This document shows positions 22,421 to 31,751 of a stretch of 64,000 nt of DNA, in pieces. Position numbers and translations under genes: made by a program. Position 1 is the stretch's first letter; each line of letters opens with the position of its first letter. Location of the stretch: assembly GCA_021613535.1 (NCBI GenBank), contig CP075496.1, positions 9,300,001-9,364,000 of the forward strand, given 5' to 3'. A model generated the notes under the pieces. The model worked only from the letters and a program-made list of their open reading frames with translations. It was not told the DNA's origin and ran no database searches. The DNA is from Adineta vaga (lineage: Eukaryota; Rotifera).

Positions 22421-22880
22421 TAATATTGCGTCTCTATAACATATGACGGGAATATAAATGAAAATATACGTATGAAGTTTGATAGATACGAAGACAGCAA
22501 ATATTGGTAATATTCATGGGAACATATATTTTAAATATTTACGATCTCTTTTACTCTTGTAGAAATGTGCTTAACTATTCGATTATAAAAAGATCTATAT
22601 AAATGGTGTGAAATAAAATTTCTGTTAAACGTCACTTTATTGTGGACTCATCAAACGAGAAAAACTTCGAGTGACGTTCAAATACTAGTTTTTGATACAT
22701 AAAAACTAAACTGAAAAGATTTGTTACGAGAAAAATATATATATTAATTCGATCTGAATACACTGTCGCCAGACTTGACGTAATCCTGTACAGTTTTCAG
22801 TAGTATTGTTTTTATGAGTAACGTTAACTTCTCTGCAACATCTCGTAGATTCATCTCTTTGTTAGTTAATCCAATACAAC
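22421..22880. other. intergenic, nothing recognised
   Basis: AT-rich sequence upstream of the unknown ORF at 22881; no feature could be recognised. Confidence 0.35.
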
Positions 22881-23252
22881 ATGGCTTATGTTCGGCATAA
22901 TCAATATGGAGTTAAGGACATTAGTCATAACGTTACTGTACCAAACAATGATGTCGCACGATTAATGTATTATCTCGATTGTACTTGCAGTGCTATTGAT
23001 TACAAAGAAAATGGTATCAATCGATATCGTAATTATAATAACTGGGTACAATTATCAAACGAAGAAATTCGTTTATTGATTGTTCTTTGTTATACTCTTA
23101 GTCCTGATGTATTCAATAACAAAGTATTTTTTCATTCCGATGCTCTTTGTATTAGAATGGGATTTTTTTTTCTTGTTACGCATGAATACTTCTCATATTG
23201 TAATCATATCATTTTTATCATACTACTACGAGTCCTGTGCACATACGCATGA
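22881..23252 (+). CDS. unknown protein, possibly truncated, up to 123 aa
   Basis: An ATG opens MAYVRHNQYGVKDISHNVTV, and residues 1-90 look like genuine protein (YLDCTCSAIDYKENGINRYR, LSNEEIRLLIVLCYTLSPDV). After about residue 93 (HSDALCIRMG) the sequence becomes Phe/Ile/Leu-rich low-complexity ending at a chance stop, so the true C-terminus is probably lost or sits in an exon I could not locate. No signal peptide or known domain is seen. Function unknown; it may be a 5' fragment of a larger gene. Confidence 0.4.
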   Translation: MAYVRHNQYGVKDISHNVTVPNNDVARLMYYLDCTCSAIDYKENGINRYRNYNNWVQLSNEEIRLLIVLCYTLSPDVFNNKVFFHSDALCIRMGFFFLVTHEYFSYCNHIIFIILLRVLCTYA

Positions 23253-23593
23253 GCATATACATCTTCTGAAATACTGAACGTAACTTCCTGCTACATCTTA
23301 GATCTAGCATAACAATTTAATTGAGACTCTAACGACACTGTACATTTTCTTTTTCTCGAATCCATTTAATAGATGTATGATTATATACTAACGAAGAAGA
23401 ACACGTTTTATCATGTTGAATTTGTTTTACTTTGTAACGCGACAAGAAAAAGAAACCCATACGTTCTCATACGAATCAAAAAGAAAGATAAAGGCGATAG
23501 CGATACGATAAATTACAGCGTCATATTAGATGCAAAATCGTATTCGGCCTTCGAGAGTAAAAGTAAAAGGTCGTATCATTACAATACAACAAT
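23253..23593. other. intergenic, nothing recognised
   Basis: A 74-codon frame at 23373-23597 overlaps the GNAT start by four bases but is Lys/Tyr-rich with no domain; treated as chance. Confidence 0.35.
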
Positions 23594-24337
23594 ATGAATG
23601 CAGATAAGATTGTTCACATTCGCTCATTCCAACCGACAGAAAATGAAATCGAACAATGTCATAATATAACACGTAGTGTCTTCAAAGAATATGGTCAATC
23701 TGAAGAGAAAATTAACAGATTTATGATCGAACAAGACATGAGTGATATTGAAGAAAACTATTTGAAATTACCACGAAGTCATTGGTGGGTGGCAACAATT
23801 GATCAAGAAATTATTGGTCAAGTTGGTGTACAACCAATGTCTGTTGGTGATAGAAAGTTATACACAAAATTAATGATGAATGAAAGTACACGATTCTATA
23901 AAGATATTCATCCAGATGACATTTGTGAATTAAGACGCATGGCCGTGTTATCAACTTATCAAAAGAAACATATCGGCCAAGATTTACTGCGTACACTGAT
24001 TAACTTTGCACGTACACAAAAATATGAAGCAGTTCATTTAACTACAGGTTTAGTTATGAAACTAGCGTGTTGTTTCTATGAACGATATGGTTTTATACGT
24101 GGTACAATTGATCGTTATCCTTTGAATGGCAATGCATTGCTTACTAAAGATAAGACAAATAATGATGTTGATATAAAAAAGACAGATAAAATAACAGCGT
24201 TTTTGGGTGTGCCAGTGATATTCGATGGTTTGAATGATTTAACTGATGAAGATTGGGAAGAAATCAATCAGCCCTTAATGATCATGCAGATGAAATCAAA
24301 ATATTTTTATATACAAAATTTTTGGATGCGATTGTAA
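23594..24337 (+). CDS. GNAT-family N-acetyltransferase, 247 aa
   Basis: Single-exon gene starting MNADKIVHIRSFQP. Residues about 55-175 carry the GCN5-related N-acetyltransferase core: the beta4 strand and motif A region with CELRRMAVLSTYQKKHIGQD (acetyl-CoA pyrophosphate loop, here QKKHIG where R/QxxGxG/A is usual), the following helix LLRTLINFARTQKY, and the motif B beta-bulge LACCFYERYGF. The enzyme would transfer acetyl from acetyl-CoA to an amine; the substrate cannot be told. The C-terminal 70 residues (after DRYPLNGN) are not part of the core. No targeting signal, so probably cytosolic. It resembles NAT8-like and bacterial GNATs; lack of introns is compatible with horizontal origin but not proof. 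Confidence 0.75.
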   Translation: MNADKIVHIRSFQPTENEIEQCHNITRSVFKEYGQSEEKINRFMIEQDMSDIEENYLKLPRSHWWVATIDQEIIGQVGVQPMSVGDRKLYTKLMMNESTRFYKDIHPDDICELRRMAVLSTYQKKHIGQDLLRTLINFARTQKYEAVHLTTGLVMKLACCFYERYGFIRGTIDRYPLNGNALLTKDKTNNDVDIKKTDKITAFLGVPVIFDGLNDLTDEDWEEINQPLMIMQMKSKYFYIQNFWMRL

Positions 24338-25013
24338 TCTACGAATTATGTACTCATTTTGCAAAAAAATTTTAAAAACAAAATTATCATGTACGAAAAA
24401 TATAAATGAATAATTGAATGTTTATCGTCACCGGCAAGACTTACCTTATATGACGACCATACGTTGCATCATATTGATTTCTAATAGATATTTGTTAGTG
24501 TTATTGCGAAGTACATCGACATGCATTGCTCAGCAGTAAAACCATAGAGAAATAGCGTGACGATAGTACAAAAAGAATCATAACAGCGGATAACTTCGTT
24601 CTATCATCCTTTGGGTTTAATTCTCTGTGTGAGTTAGTTATAAGTCAATACGATTTGATTAAACTAGTGATTGTATTGCCTACATATTCTCGAGTACACG
24701 GACACCTCTCGGTGTTACAATTAACATAAAAATCAAACATTCAATTATTTGAACAAAATTAATTTAGAAAGAAAAGAAAAAAAGAACAGAATTCTGGTGC
24801 TTGTTCAGAAGTCGATATTCTTTATTTGACAAACGATTTTTTCTTAAATTGTGACTGTCGTCTTATTTACTAAGAAAAAACGATATGTTCTTCATTCACA
24901 CAAAACCAATATTGGTTTTAACGGAATCAATCTGAAACATCAATATAAATGACAAAGTGTGAAAAAGTCTCGAAACAGATATGTATATAATGTGTAACTG
25001 AATTTTATTTCGG
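24338..25013. other. intergenic, nothing recognised
   Basis: AT-rich spacer between the GNAT gene and the SDR/GT47 locus; no feature recognised. Confidence 0.35.
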
Positions 25014-26720
25014 ATGATAATACCAAGTGATCCTTTTGCTTTAGATTATATATATGATGATATGGATTATTATAGAAAAAGAAAAGAAATACTGTGGGTC
25101 ATTATTCTTATTACTATTTTAATATTCACTGGAAAAAACTCATTTAATTCTTCTAGAAGTATTAACTTCTCTCGAACATTCATTGGGTTAAACAGTTCAA
25201 ACAACATTTTAATCACTGGTGGACTAGGTAGACTAGGTAAGATTTTATGTTTCCATCTGATCCGTGCTGGTTATTTCATCATTATTTTGGATGTAAAAAA
25301 CAATACTGAAGATCTATTTCAAGAACTCAAATATCAGACTATCAATCAAAAGCAAGTGAAAATCTTCATCGGTGATATTCGAAACTATTCTATTATACAT
25401 ACAATTCATCAACAATACAAAAATCTATTTGGTATTATTCATTTAGCTGGTATTTCTCGAGAAGATTGGTGTCAAGATTATATAGAAGATTGTTTTCGTA
25501 TCAATGTCGATAGTACTGAATTATTTTTACAAGCAATTCAATCTTTGTTTAACAGAATCGATGGAAAAAAACCATGGTTAATATATACGTCTTCATATTC
25601 TTTATGTAGAAATGAAACTACATCCAAAATAATAACAAACTATCTTATTCAAACACAAACTAATGCTGAATATCTTATTAAATCATATTCTAATCTTTTC
25701 TCTCAAATTCTTATCCTACGACTTTCAGAAATCTATGGTATATTTGACGATTATTCTGATCGAACTATTCCATACTTTATACGACAGACTCTTACTAATA
25801 GCCCGATATCGTTGGCGGAACCGACTCTAATTGAAAATTACATTCATATTGATGATGTAGTGAACACAATCATTGAATCAATCAAGAACATAATTCAAAG
25901 TAATACTTCCTCTTCAATATCAACACATTGTTCTCCTGGAAATTCAATCGATCGTCAAACATTATTATCAATCATTTTACAGATTACAAATTCTCAATCG
26001 TTCATTCGTACAATTAATACTACTCAGAAGATTAGATTTAGATCGATAGTAGAGAATCGAACTACTTGGAATGAATTCAACTATCTTATTCAAAAATATG
26101 TTAATGCGATCAAAAAAAGAGATCTTTCTCATGTGAAAGATCTTTTCCACAATGAATGTGTTACAAATGTGATGAAACAAATAGATTTAAATAATTGTAC
26201 AATGTTAATTTATACTAATGTTATGACTCTTTCGATGTTAACTTGCACGCATGGAAAAAGTCTACAAAATACACGTCAATTTTCACCTGAGTTTCGATTT
26301 ATTTCTGCTAAAATCGAAAGCATTCAAGGAATGTCCGCATATTATATTCAATGTTTAACTTCAAATTCCAACTTTCTCAGCATCATAAATAGAACAGTAA
26401 TTACATCATTGAACAAAAGTCCATTTTTCATTTCATATTCATCAGAAAATCGATCGGTAGCTTTGTTAATTTACTTAAACGAACAAATCAACGATTTGTA
26501 CTTAGTACTGTCAAATGGTTCTTTACAACCTTGGAATGGTCATGAACATATCTTCTATCTTTCGCCTTTTTGTTGTGAAGGTAAAAGTTCTTTACCTCTA
26601 TTACAGATAGATCCTTTACTAGAAAAACGAAAAGAATTATCTTGGTACAATATGGGAGGGAATGTGAGCACGAAATGTCGTCGATTGAAAGCGTACATCA
26701 ATCAAGAAACAATGTCATAA
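25014..26720 (+). CDS. type II membrane SDR/epimerase-like protein, N-terminal half of an SDR-GT47 frame, 568 aa
   Basis: After a short cytosolic start, residues about 27-42 (ILWVIILITILIFTG) form a signal anchor, so the rest faces the Golgi lumen. Residues about 60-300 match the NAD-dependent epimerase/dehydratase (extended SDR) family: ILITGGLGRLGKILC is the Rossmann Gly-rich loop, IIHLAGIS and IYTSSYS follow, and ENYIHIDDVVNTI is the usual late motif. Where the YxxxK pair is expected the sequence reads NYLIQTQTNAE, so the Lys appears replaced; activity is doubtful. Residues 330-568 are unassigned. The TAA at 26718-26720 is followed in the same frame by an EGF-like stretch and a GT47 domain, so this may be only half of one protein, cut by a nonsense change, read-through stop or a missed 66-nt intron. 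Confidence 0.7.
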   Translation: MIIPSDPFALDYIYDDMDYYRKRKEILWVIILITILIFTGKNSFNSSRSINFSRTFIGLNSSNNILITGGLGRLGKILCFHLIRAGYFIIILDVKNNTEDLFQELKYQTINQKQVKIFIGDIRNYSIIHTIHQQYKNLFGIIHLAGISREDWCQDYIEDCFRINVDSTELFLQAIQSLFNRIDGKKPWLIYTSSYSLCRNETTSKIITNYLIQTQTNAEYLIKSYSNLFSQILILRLSEIYGIFDDYSDRTIPYFIRQTLTNSPISLAEPTLIENYIHIDDVVNTIIESIKNIIQSNTSSSISTHCSPGNSIDRQTLLSIILQITNSQSFIRTINTTQKIRFRSIVENRTTWNEFNYLIQKYVNAIKKRDLSHVKDLFHNECVTNVMKQIDLNNCTMLIYTNVMTLSMLTCTHGKSLQNTRQFSPEFRFISAKIESIQGMSAYYIQCLTSNSNFLSIINRTVITSLNKSPFFISYSSENRSVALLIYLNEQINDLYLVLSNGSLQPWNGHEHIFYLSPFCCEGKSSLPLLQIDPLLEKRKELSWYNMGGNVSTKCRRLKAYINQETMS

Positions 26721-28067
26721 GAAAATAATAATTTATCAAAAGTATATCGCGTCTGGAATCATTCGAATACTTTCGATGAACCTCTGTGCGATAGAGATTG
26801 TTTCTTATTCACTGGATGTATTCAACTTGGTAATTGTCGTTGTGTTGCCGACCGATGTTCCGGAAAACATCAATATCCATATCATAAACTAGTTTATAGT
26901 AAATCGATGATCGACATTGATATTTCCCAAATATCTATTGTAACTATGTTACATCATCATTCAAAACTCTTCTATAAATCTTTCGTTGCACCACGAATAC
27001 ATGTAATTGAATTACCACAAAAACTTTTACCTCACTACAATGATACAGATCGTTATACGCTCCATTCAAGACATTGTTTTAATGTTGATGATATAATTTT
27101 ACAAGCATTTAAATTAGTTTCAACTACAAATATCTCCACAGCAGAATTTGTATTTGTTCCTTTCTTTCACGGATTTTACATGCATTATAAAGCAATGTCA
27201 TATTCTCAACTAGTATCTCTAGTAAAAGAATTAGAAATCTTTGTTAAAACAAGTTTGATGGCTGTAAATTCAACTGCAAAAATAATATTCATATTGACAC
27301 ATGATTCGGGTGGATGTATAGGATTTGTTTGGGATCATTTAAGTCTCGTTCTTTCTTCTATTAATAATCGAATTTCTTCATTACGTTCTACTTATCTACT
27401 ACAAATGAATGGTGACTATAATACTAATTGCTATTATTCGAATAAAGATATTGTTATTCCATCATTTTCATGCACAACTTCTTCTCTCGTTACTTCATTT
27501 CGTGATATTCATTCAGTAAAACATATTTTACAACGACGTGTATTTGCTTTTTTCAAAGGAACAATATGGGGAACGGGTTTGGCAACAAGAGCACGTGTAT
27601 CTTGTTCGAATCTATGGAAACATACATGGAATCGAACAACATATGGAATAACTTTAATTCAAACATATTATGAAAATACAAATTATTTAACAACATTGAA
27701 TGAAACAAAATTTTGTCTCATTATTCCAGGTACAACAGGATGGTCTGCACGATTTATTGATGCTATTTATGCTGGATGTATACCAGTACTTATAACTTCA
27801 AGTACACGTCATCCATTTGAAGATATTATCAATTATGAAACATTTTCAATTCATATTTCAGAAAATCAACTCGATTTCCTTGAAGAAAAATTATTAAGTT
27901 ACAATGATAATGATCTTATAATCAAACAAAAATATCTTTTGAGAATAAGATCCATATTTGTATATGAAAACTATAGAAATCCAAGTGAAATTCTTCTTCA
28001 TAATCAAGATAATCCCTTATTTTTTATTTTACTAAGCTTACGTATGAAAACAAACCATCGCATATGA
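26721..28067 (+). CDS. EGF-like plus exostosin (GT47) glycosyltransferase, C-terminal half of an SDR-GT47 frame
   Basis: The frame stays open from the codon after the TAA through to 28067, in phase with the SDR half. It begins VYRVWNHSNTF and a Cys-rich EGF-like stretch (LCDRDCFLFTGC, GNCRCVADRCSG). The exostosin domain follows: FVFVPFFHGFYMHY, HDSGGCIGF, VFAFFKGTIWG and the nucleotide-sugar region KFCLIIPGTTGWSARFIDAI then YAGCIPVLI. GT47 enzymes transfer GlcNAc, GlcA, Gal, Xyl or Ara from nucleotide sugars in the Golgi. The first ATG (26907) lies after the EGF-like part and gives no membrane anchor, so independent translation would make an unanchored enzyme; this argues for a single ancestral protein. 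Acceptor unknown. Confidence 0.7.
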   Translation, partial: ENNNLSKVYRVWNHSNTFDEPLCDRDCFLFTGCIQLGNCRCVADRCSGKHQYPYHKLVYSKSMIDIDISQISIVTMLHHHSKLFYKSFVAPRIHVIELPQKLLPHYNDTDRYTLHSRHCFNVDDIILQAFKLVSTTNISTAEFVFVPFFHGFYMHYKAMSYSQLVSLVKELEIFVKTSLMAVNSTAKIIFILTHDSGGCIGFVWDHLSLVLSSINNRISSLRSTYLLQMNGDYNTNCYYSNKDIVIPSFSCTTSSLVTSFRDIHSVKHILQRRVFAFFKGTIWGTGLATRARVSCSNLWKHTWNRTTYGITLIQTYYENTNYLTTLNETKFCLIIPGTTGWSARFIDAIYAGCIPVLITSSTRHPFEDIINYETFSIHISENQLDFLEEKLLSYNDNDLIIKQKYLLRIRSIFVYENYRNPSEILLHNQDNPLFFILLSLRMKTNHRI

Positions 28068-28849
28068 AATATCGTGAAACAAGTTTCTTGTTTGATAATT
28101 ATTCATCAGTTCCATATAGCATTACTTGATATTTGTATATTTCAATATTGAGAGTGTCACTAATCGAAGATATAAAGAAAAGTTAAGGAAAACAAAAGGC
28201 AAATATTTTTATACAAGAAGTCTATAGGCAAAAAAGCGTATATGATGCTGTTCACACTCATTTTCTTGCTGATTTTTCCCTTTATTATTGTATATGGATG
28301 CATCAATTCCTCGATATTGCAATATTCTGACGTTATTTTGATTCGATTTTTACGGTACATTAATCTCTCGAACAAAACTTTTACATATCTGAATCAAACA
28401 AGTAACGCTCGTCGTGCCGAATCACTTTACCCTCGACTGTGGAAGACAGGTAATTTCTGCCTGTGTCAATAGTGAGACGAATTGATCCAACAACTTCATA
28501 TACGAGAAAACGATTCAAATTTGTTTTCTCACCCTCCCTCACCCACACCCACACCCACACCTACTCGTCCGTAAAAGAGAACGCAAGAGAATATCATGTC
28601 AAAGTACATAAAAATGTACTGAAGTAAGAACATCATCAGAATAATCTATTAGATGAGAAAAACCGTATCACGCGTACAGTGCATGTCAGAGAGATTGTCA
28701 CATTAATGTCGTCATTTACTGTTCGTATGAGTAATAAAAAATACATTACTGATAAGAATTTCTTTTTCTTTTATCGCATCGTAATAATATTTATATTCCT
28801 ACAGTTTCATTTGCTATTGTATTCGATAAAGATTGAAGTTCTTAAAATC
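28068..28849 (+). other. intergenic with a telomere-like hexamer run and an orphan signal-peptide-like ORF
   Basis: An ATG at 28242 opens MMLFTLIFLLIFPFIIVYGC, a good signal peptide, followed by several N-glycosylation sites and a donor-like CAG-GTAATT near 28448. No downstream exon was found, so it may be a truncated gene or chance. The ACCCAC repeat is listed separately. Confidence 0.3.
28540..28561. repeat. interstitial telomere-like hexamer run (ACCCAC)n
   Basis: Three to four copies of ACCCAC, complement GTGGGT, which is a permutation of TGTGGG. I recall TGTGGG as the telomeric hexamer reported for the bdelloid Adineta vaga. A run this short could also be chance simple sequence, and the flank (ACCCTCCCTC) is similarly C-rich. 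Confidence 0.5.
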
Positions 28850-30187
28850 ATGCTTTCTTCCAGTTGCATTCTTTTTGCTCTTCTTCTAAAAGTTATAATA
28901 AGTCACCAAACTGAATTAAATATTCATGGAACAGTTGCCAATGGGTGGGAAATGATTCAAGATAGATTTAAAGAAAATTTTCTACAACAACGCGAGTTAG
29001 GTGCATCCATTGCCATATATCATCAAGAAAAATTAGTCGTCAATCTCTCGGGTGGATGGTTTAACAGGTCACAAACAAAATCATACAACAAGGATACATT
29101 ACAATTAGTTTTTTCAGCAACAAAAGGTTTAGTTGCAGCAACGGTTGCACTTTGTGTACAACGAGGTTTACTGAATTATTCTGAGCTAGTAACGAAGTAT
29201 TGGCCAGAATTCAGGAAGAATGGCAAAGCAAATACAACTGTCGCTCATATTATGTCACATCGGGCTGGTCTACCTTTTGATTCTGGATTAGTAGAAGATT
29301 ATTTGAACTGGACCGGAATGGTGCATTATTTAGAACAAAGTTCACCCGTGTGGGAACCTGGAACAAATCATGGCTATCATGCACTGACATATGGCTGGTT
29401 AGCGGGTGAACTTGTTCGCCGTGTCGATCCGAAGAAGAGAAGTTTAGGACAATTTGTAAGAGATGAAATTGCTCAAGTATTGGATATTGAATTTTATATT
29501 GGTTTACCGTCTATTGAAGAATATCGTGTTTCACCATTAGATATCAAACCAATCGACGATGGATCGAATGAAACTCTATCAGAACAGTATAGTGCATTTA
29601 ATGAACACTATGTTCATCAAGCAGAAATTCCAGGTGGAAATGGAATAACAAATGCAAGATCGTTGGCACGATTTTATGCATCTTTGATTGGTGATGTGGA
29701 AGATAATAAACATTACAAACGTTTATTAAATGATGATATTTTACAACAAGCAACGAAATCCAATACACCTGCTAATGAAATTGATTATGTAGTGAAAGTG
29801 ATCACTAATTTTAGTATGGGTTTCCTTGTCATGAACGAAATGTATCCATTACTTGGGCATGGAGTATTTGGTCATGTTGGTAATTTGAAGTATAGAATAT
29901 CTAAGCCTTTTTTTCATAAAATTTCTTCTTTTGCAGGAGCTGGTGGTAGTATTGGCTTTGCTATACCTTCGAAAAATCTTTCATTTGCTTATGTTACAAA
30001 TTTGATAGTCTCTCCAGGATCAGATGGTATTGATCCTCGATATAAACCAATACTAAATGAGATTTCTGCTATACTCAATCGAAGTAATTCTGCCGATTCG
30101 AATAAAAAACTTTGTTCATACTTCTTCCTCCTTTGTATTTGGTTGGTCATCAACTTTATTTTCACAGACCATTTGCTACTCATATAA
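28850..30187 (+). CDS. beta-lactamase-like serine hydrolase with signal peptide, 426 aa
   Basis: Start chosen at the ATG of MLSSSCILFALLLKVIIS, a signal peptide; the frame is open upstream but begins without a better signal. Exons 28850-29879 and 29937-30187 join over a 57-nt GT-AG intron. Class C beta-lactamase/esterase family (LACTB/EstB-like): SxxK nucleophile at S89-A-T-K92 within FSATKG, the Tyr motif at Y176 in HGYHALTYGW, and HVGAGGSIGFA at about 342 onward, equal to the family HTGAGG. HVG-AGG is formed only after splicing. The enzyme probably hydrolyses esters or amides outside the cell or in the secretory path; true antibiotic hydrolysis is not implied. The C-terminus ends in a hydrophobic segment that could anchor it. 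Bacterial-type ancestry is likely. Confidence 0.85.
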   Translation: MLSSSCILFALLLKVIISHQTELNIHGTVANGWEMIQDRFKENFLQQRELGASIAIYHQEKLVVNLSGGWFNRSQTKSYNKDTLQLVFSATKGLVAATVALCVQRGLLNYSELVTKYWPEFRKNGKANTTVAHIMSHRAGLPFDSGLVEDYLNWTGMVHYLEQSSPVWEPGTNHGYHALTYGWLAGELVRRVDPKKRSLGQFVRDEIAQVLDIEFYIGLPSIEEYRVSPLDIKPIDDGSNETLSEQYSAFNEHYVHQAEIPGGNGITNARSLARFYASLIGDVEDNKHYKRLLNDDILQQATKSNTPANEIDYVVKVITNFSMGFLVMNEMYPLLGHGVFGHVGNLKYRISKPFFHKISSFAGAGGSIGFAIPSKNLSFAYVTNLIVSPGSDGIDPRYKPILNEISAILNRSNSADSNKKLCSYFFLLCIWLVINFIFTDHLLLI

Positions 30188-30573
30188 TTTGATACTGCAT
30201 GTTTTAAAATAAAAGCGAAAAATTGATATTTTTTCACTCATAAAATCGTATTCTGCACTCTCATGCTTTCTCTATTAATTGCATTGTCATAAGTAAAAAA
30301 GCTTTTTTTTCTTTTGCCTATGTAATGACTTGTATTACATACATATTCAATATTGATACTCATCAAATTGATTGCTGAATCTTAGAAAAAAAATCGAATG
30401 CAATATTGAGAGGATTACCAAGTAAGATATAGTTGATGTCAATTGATATATGATTAATCCTTCTTAATATGATCAAAACTAGATTAATTCGAAAAAGTAT
30501 AAAATAATGTTTTAAAGAAATAGATCTTTCTATTTCGTTTTCTCAGTCCAAATATTGAAGATACAGAATAACA
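30188..30573. other. intergenic, nothing recognised
   Basis: AT-rich spacer between two plus-strand genes; an AATAAA-like AAAATAAAA lies near 30207. Confidence 0.35.
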
Positions 30574-31385
30574 ATGCACACCGTAATAGTTTTTCTCGTC
30601 CTATTTTCTCTAATTAATTGTATAACCGGAACGTTTGTATGTAACAGCGATGGTATGTTTGAGAATGTCAATGATCCTAATACATTTTGGCATTGTGCTC
30701 ATGGTATTAATTATCTAAAACATTGTCCAACAACTTTAGTTTGGTCACAAGAAACACAACAATGTATTTGGAATAGTAAGTTTTGTGTTCGTCATTTATA
30801 ATCTGAATGTACCTATTATTGAACAAAGACTTCTTGATTTTTTTTCGATAGCAAATCCAATAGTTATAGTAACAGAATCATCATCATCATCATCATCATC
30901 ACCGGTAACAACAACATCAACAGAAACTGTGCCAAGTGAGCATACTTTTAAAACAATGAATATCATTGTCATTTTGTTTCCTTTTAGTTACAGAACCTAT
31001 AGCAAATGGGCTTCCTCCTCAATGTTCGACCTATACATCAATCACAGATGCCACTCGTCGTACAAACAATACAAATATGAACGCTGAAACCGATCATTCC
31101 TTTTTCAGTTCAACACCCGTTTGGGTTCGATTTGAAGGTGCTGCAGGCACTCGTCTTGCAGATTATTCTGTTCCTTATAATCGTTGTGGATCAGAAGGAG
31201 CTGGATGGTTAAAACACCCCACTGAGCCAGAAGTTGGTGAGACAATTAATCAAAAAGCTTGTTTCAATTGGAGTGGTATGAGTTGTATTTGGCCTGAGAA
31301 GATTCCACAGACAAATTGTGGTGATTTTTTTGTCTATGCTCTTGTTGCTCCACGTCTTTCTCACGCTCGTTATTGCACTATCTGA
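30574..31385 (+). CDS. secreted chitin-binding (peritrophin-A) plus D8C-domain protein, 3 exons, 227 aa
   Basis: Exons 30574-30775, 30852-30935 and 30988-31385; introns of 76 and 52 nt, phase 1 both, total 684 nt. Residues 1-19 are a signal peptide. Exon 1 encodes a peritrophin-A/ChtBD2-like module (FVCNSDGMFENVNDPNTFWH, CPTTLVWSQETQQC) that binds chitin. Exon 2 is a Ser/Thr linker with an eight-Ser run coded by a TCA repeat. Exon 3 encodes a D8C (eight-cysteine) domain as in uromodulin, GP2 and OIT3: QCSTYTSITDATRRTNN, VWVRFEGAAGTRLADYSVP, RCGSEGAGWL, CFNWSGMSC, NCGDFFVYAL and a final Cys. The protein probably sits in an extracellular, chitin- or glycan-containing layer such as gut lining or cuticle. 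It lacks a membrane segment. Confidence 0.8.
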
Positions 31386-31751
31386 AGTAAAATATAAAAT
31401 AAAATATTAATTACCATTCTTTGTGATACTTTACAGCTGTCTTGTTCTCTATATCGTTTAAAAAAAGCAACAACAAGATTTCATATAGGGAGAAATTGAC
31501 AGATTGAATCATATTAGTCTTCCAAATTTGAACGTAGTTTTAGCGACAAATATTGCATTCAAGTAACGATTATCTTCTAGTCCCATTCAACAAAGTAGTG
31601 TGAACATACATTTATAGTTTCAAGTTCGATGTACTTTGTCACTTACAACTCATCAAAGCTTTGAAGTGTTGTTATTATTACATATATTTTATCTGTCGAA
31701 TTCATAAGATATGCGTAAAAAACTAAAGGAGTGACGAATTGTCATTGCGCA
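31386..31751. other. intergenic between convergent genes, nothing recognised
   Basis: Holds the two 3' UTRs; AATATAAAATAAAATA just after 31385 likely includes a poly(A) signal. Confidence 0.4.

Noticed and set aside
23373-23597. 74-codon frame overlapping the GNAT start by four bases
   Set aside because: No bacterial-type operon is expected here, and the sequence lacks protein-like features.
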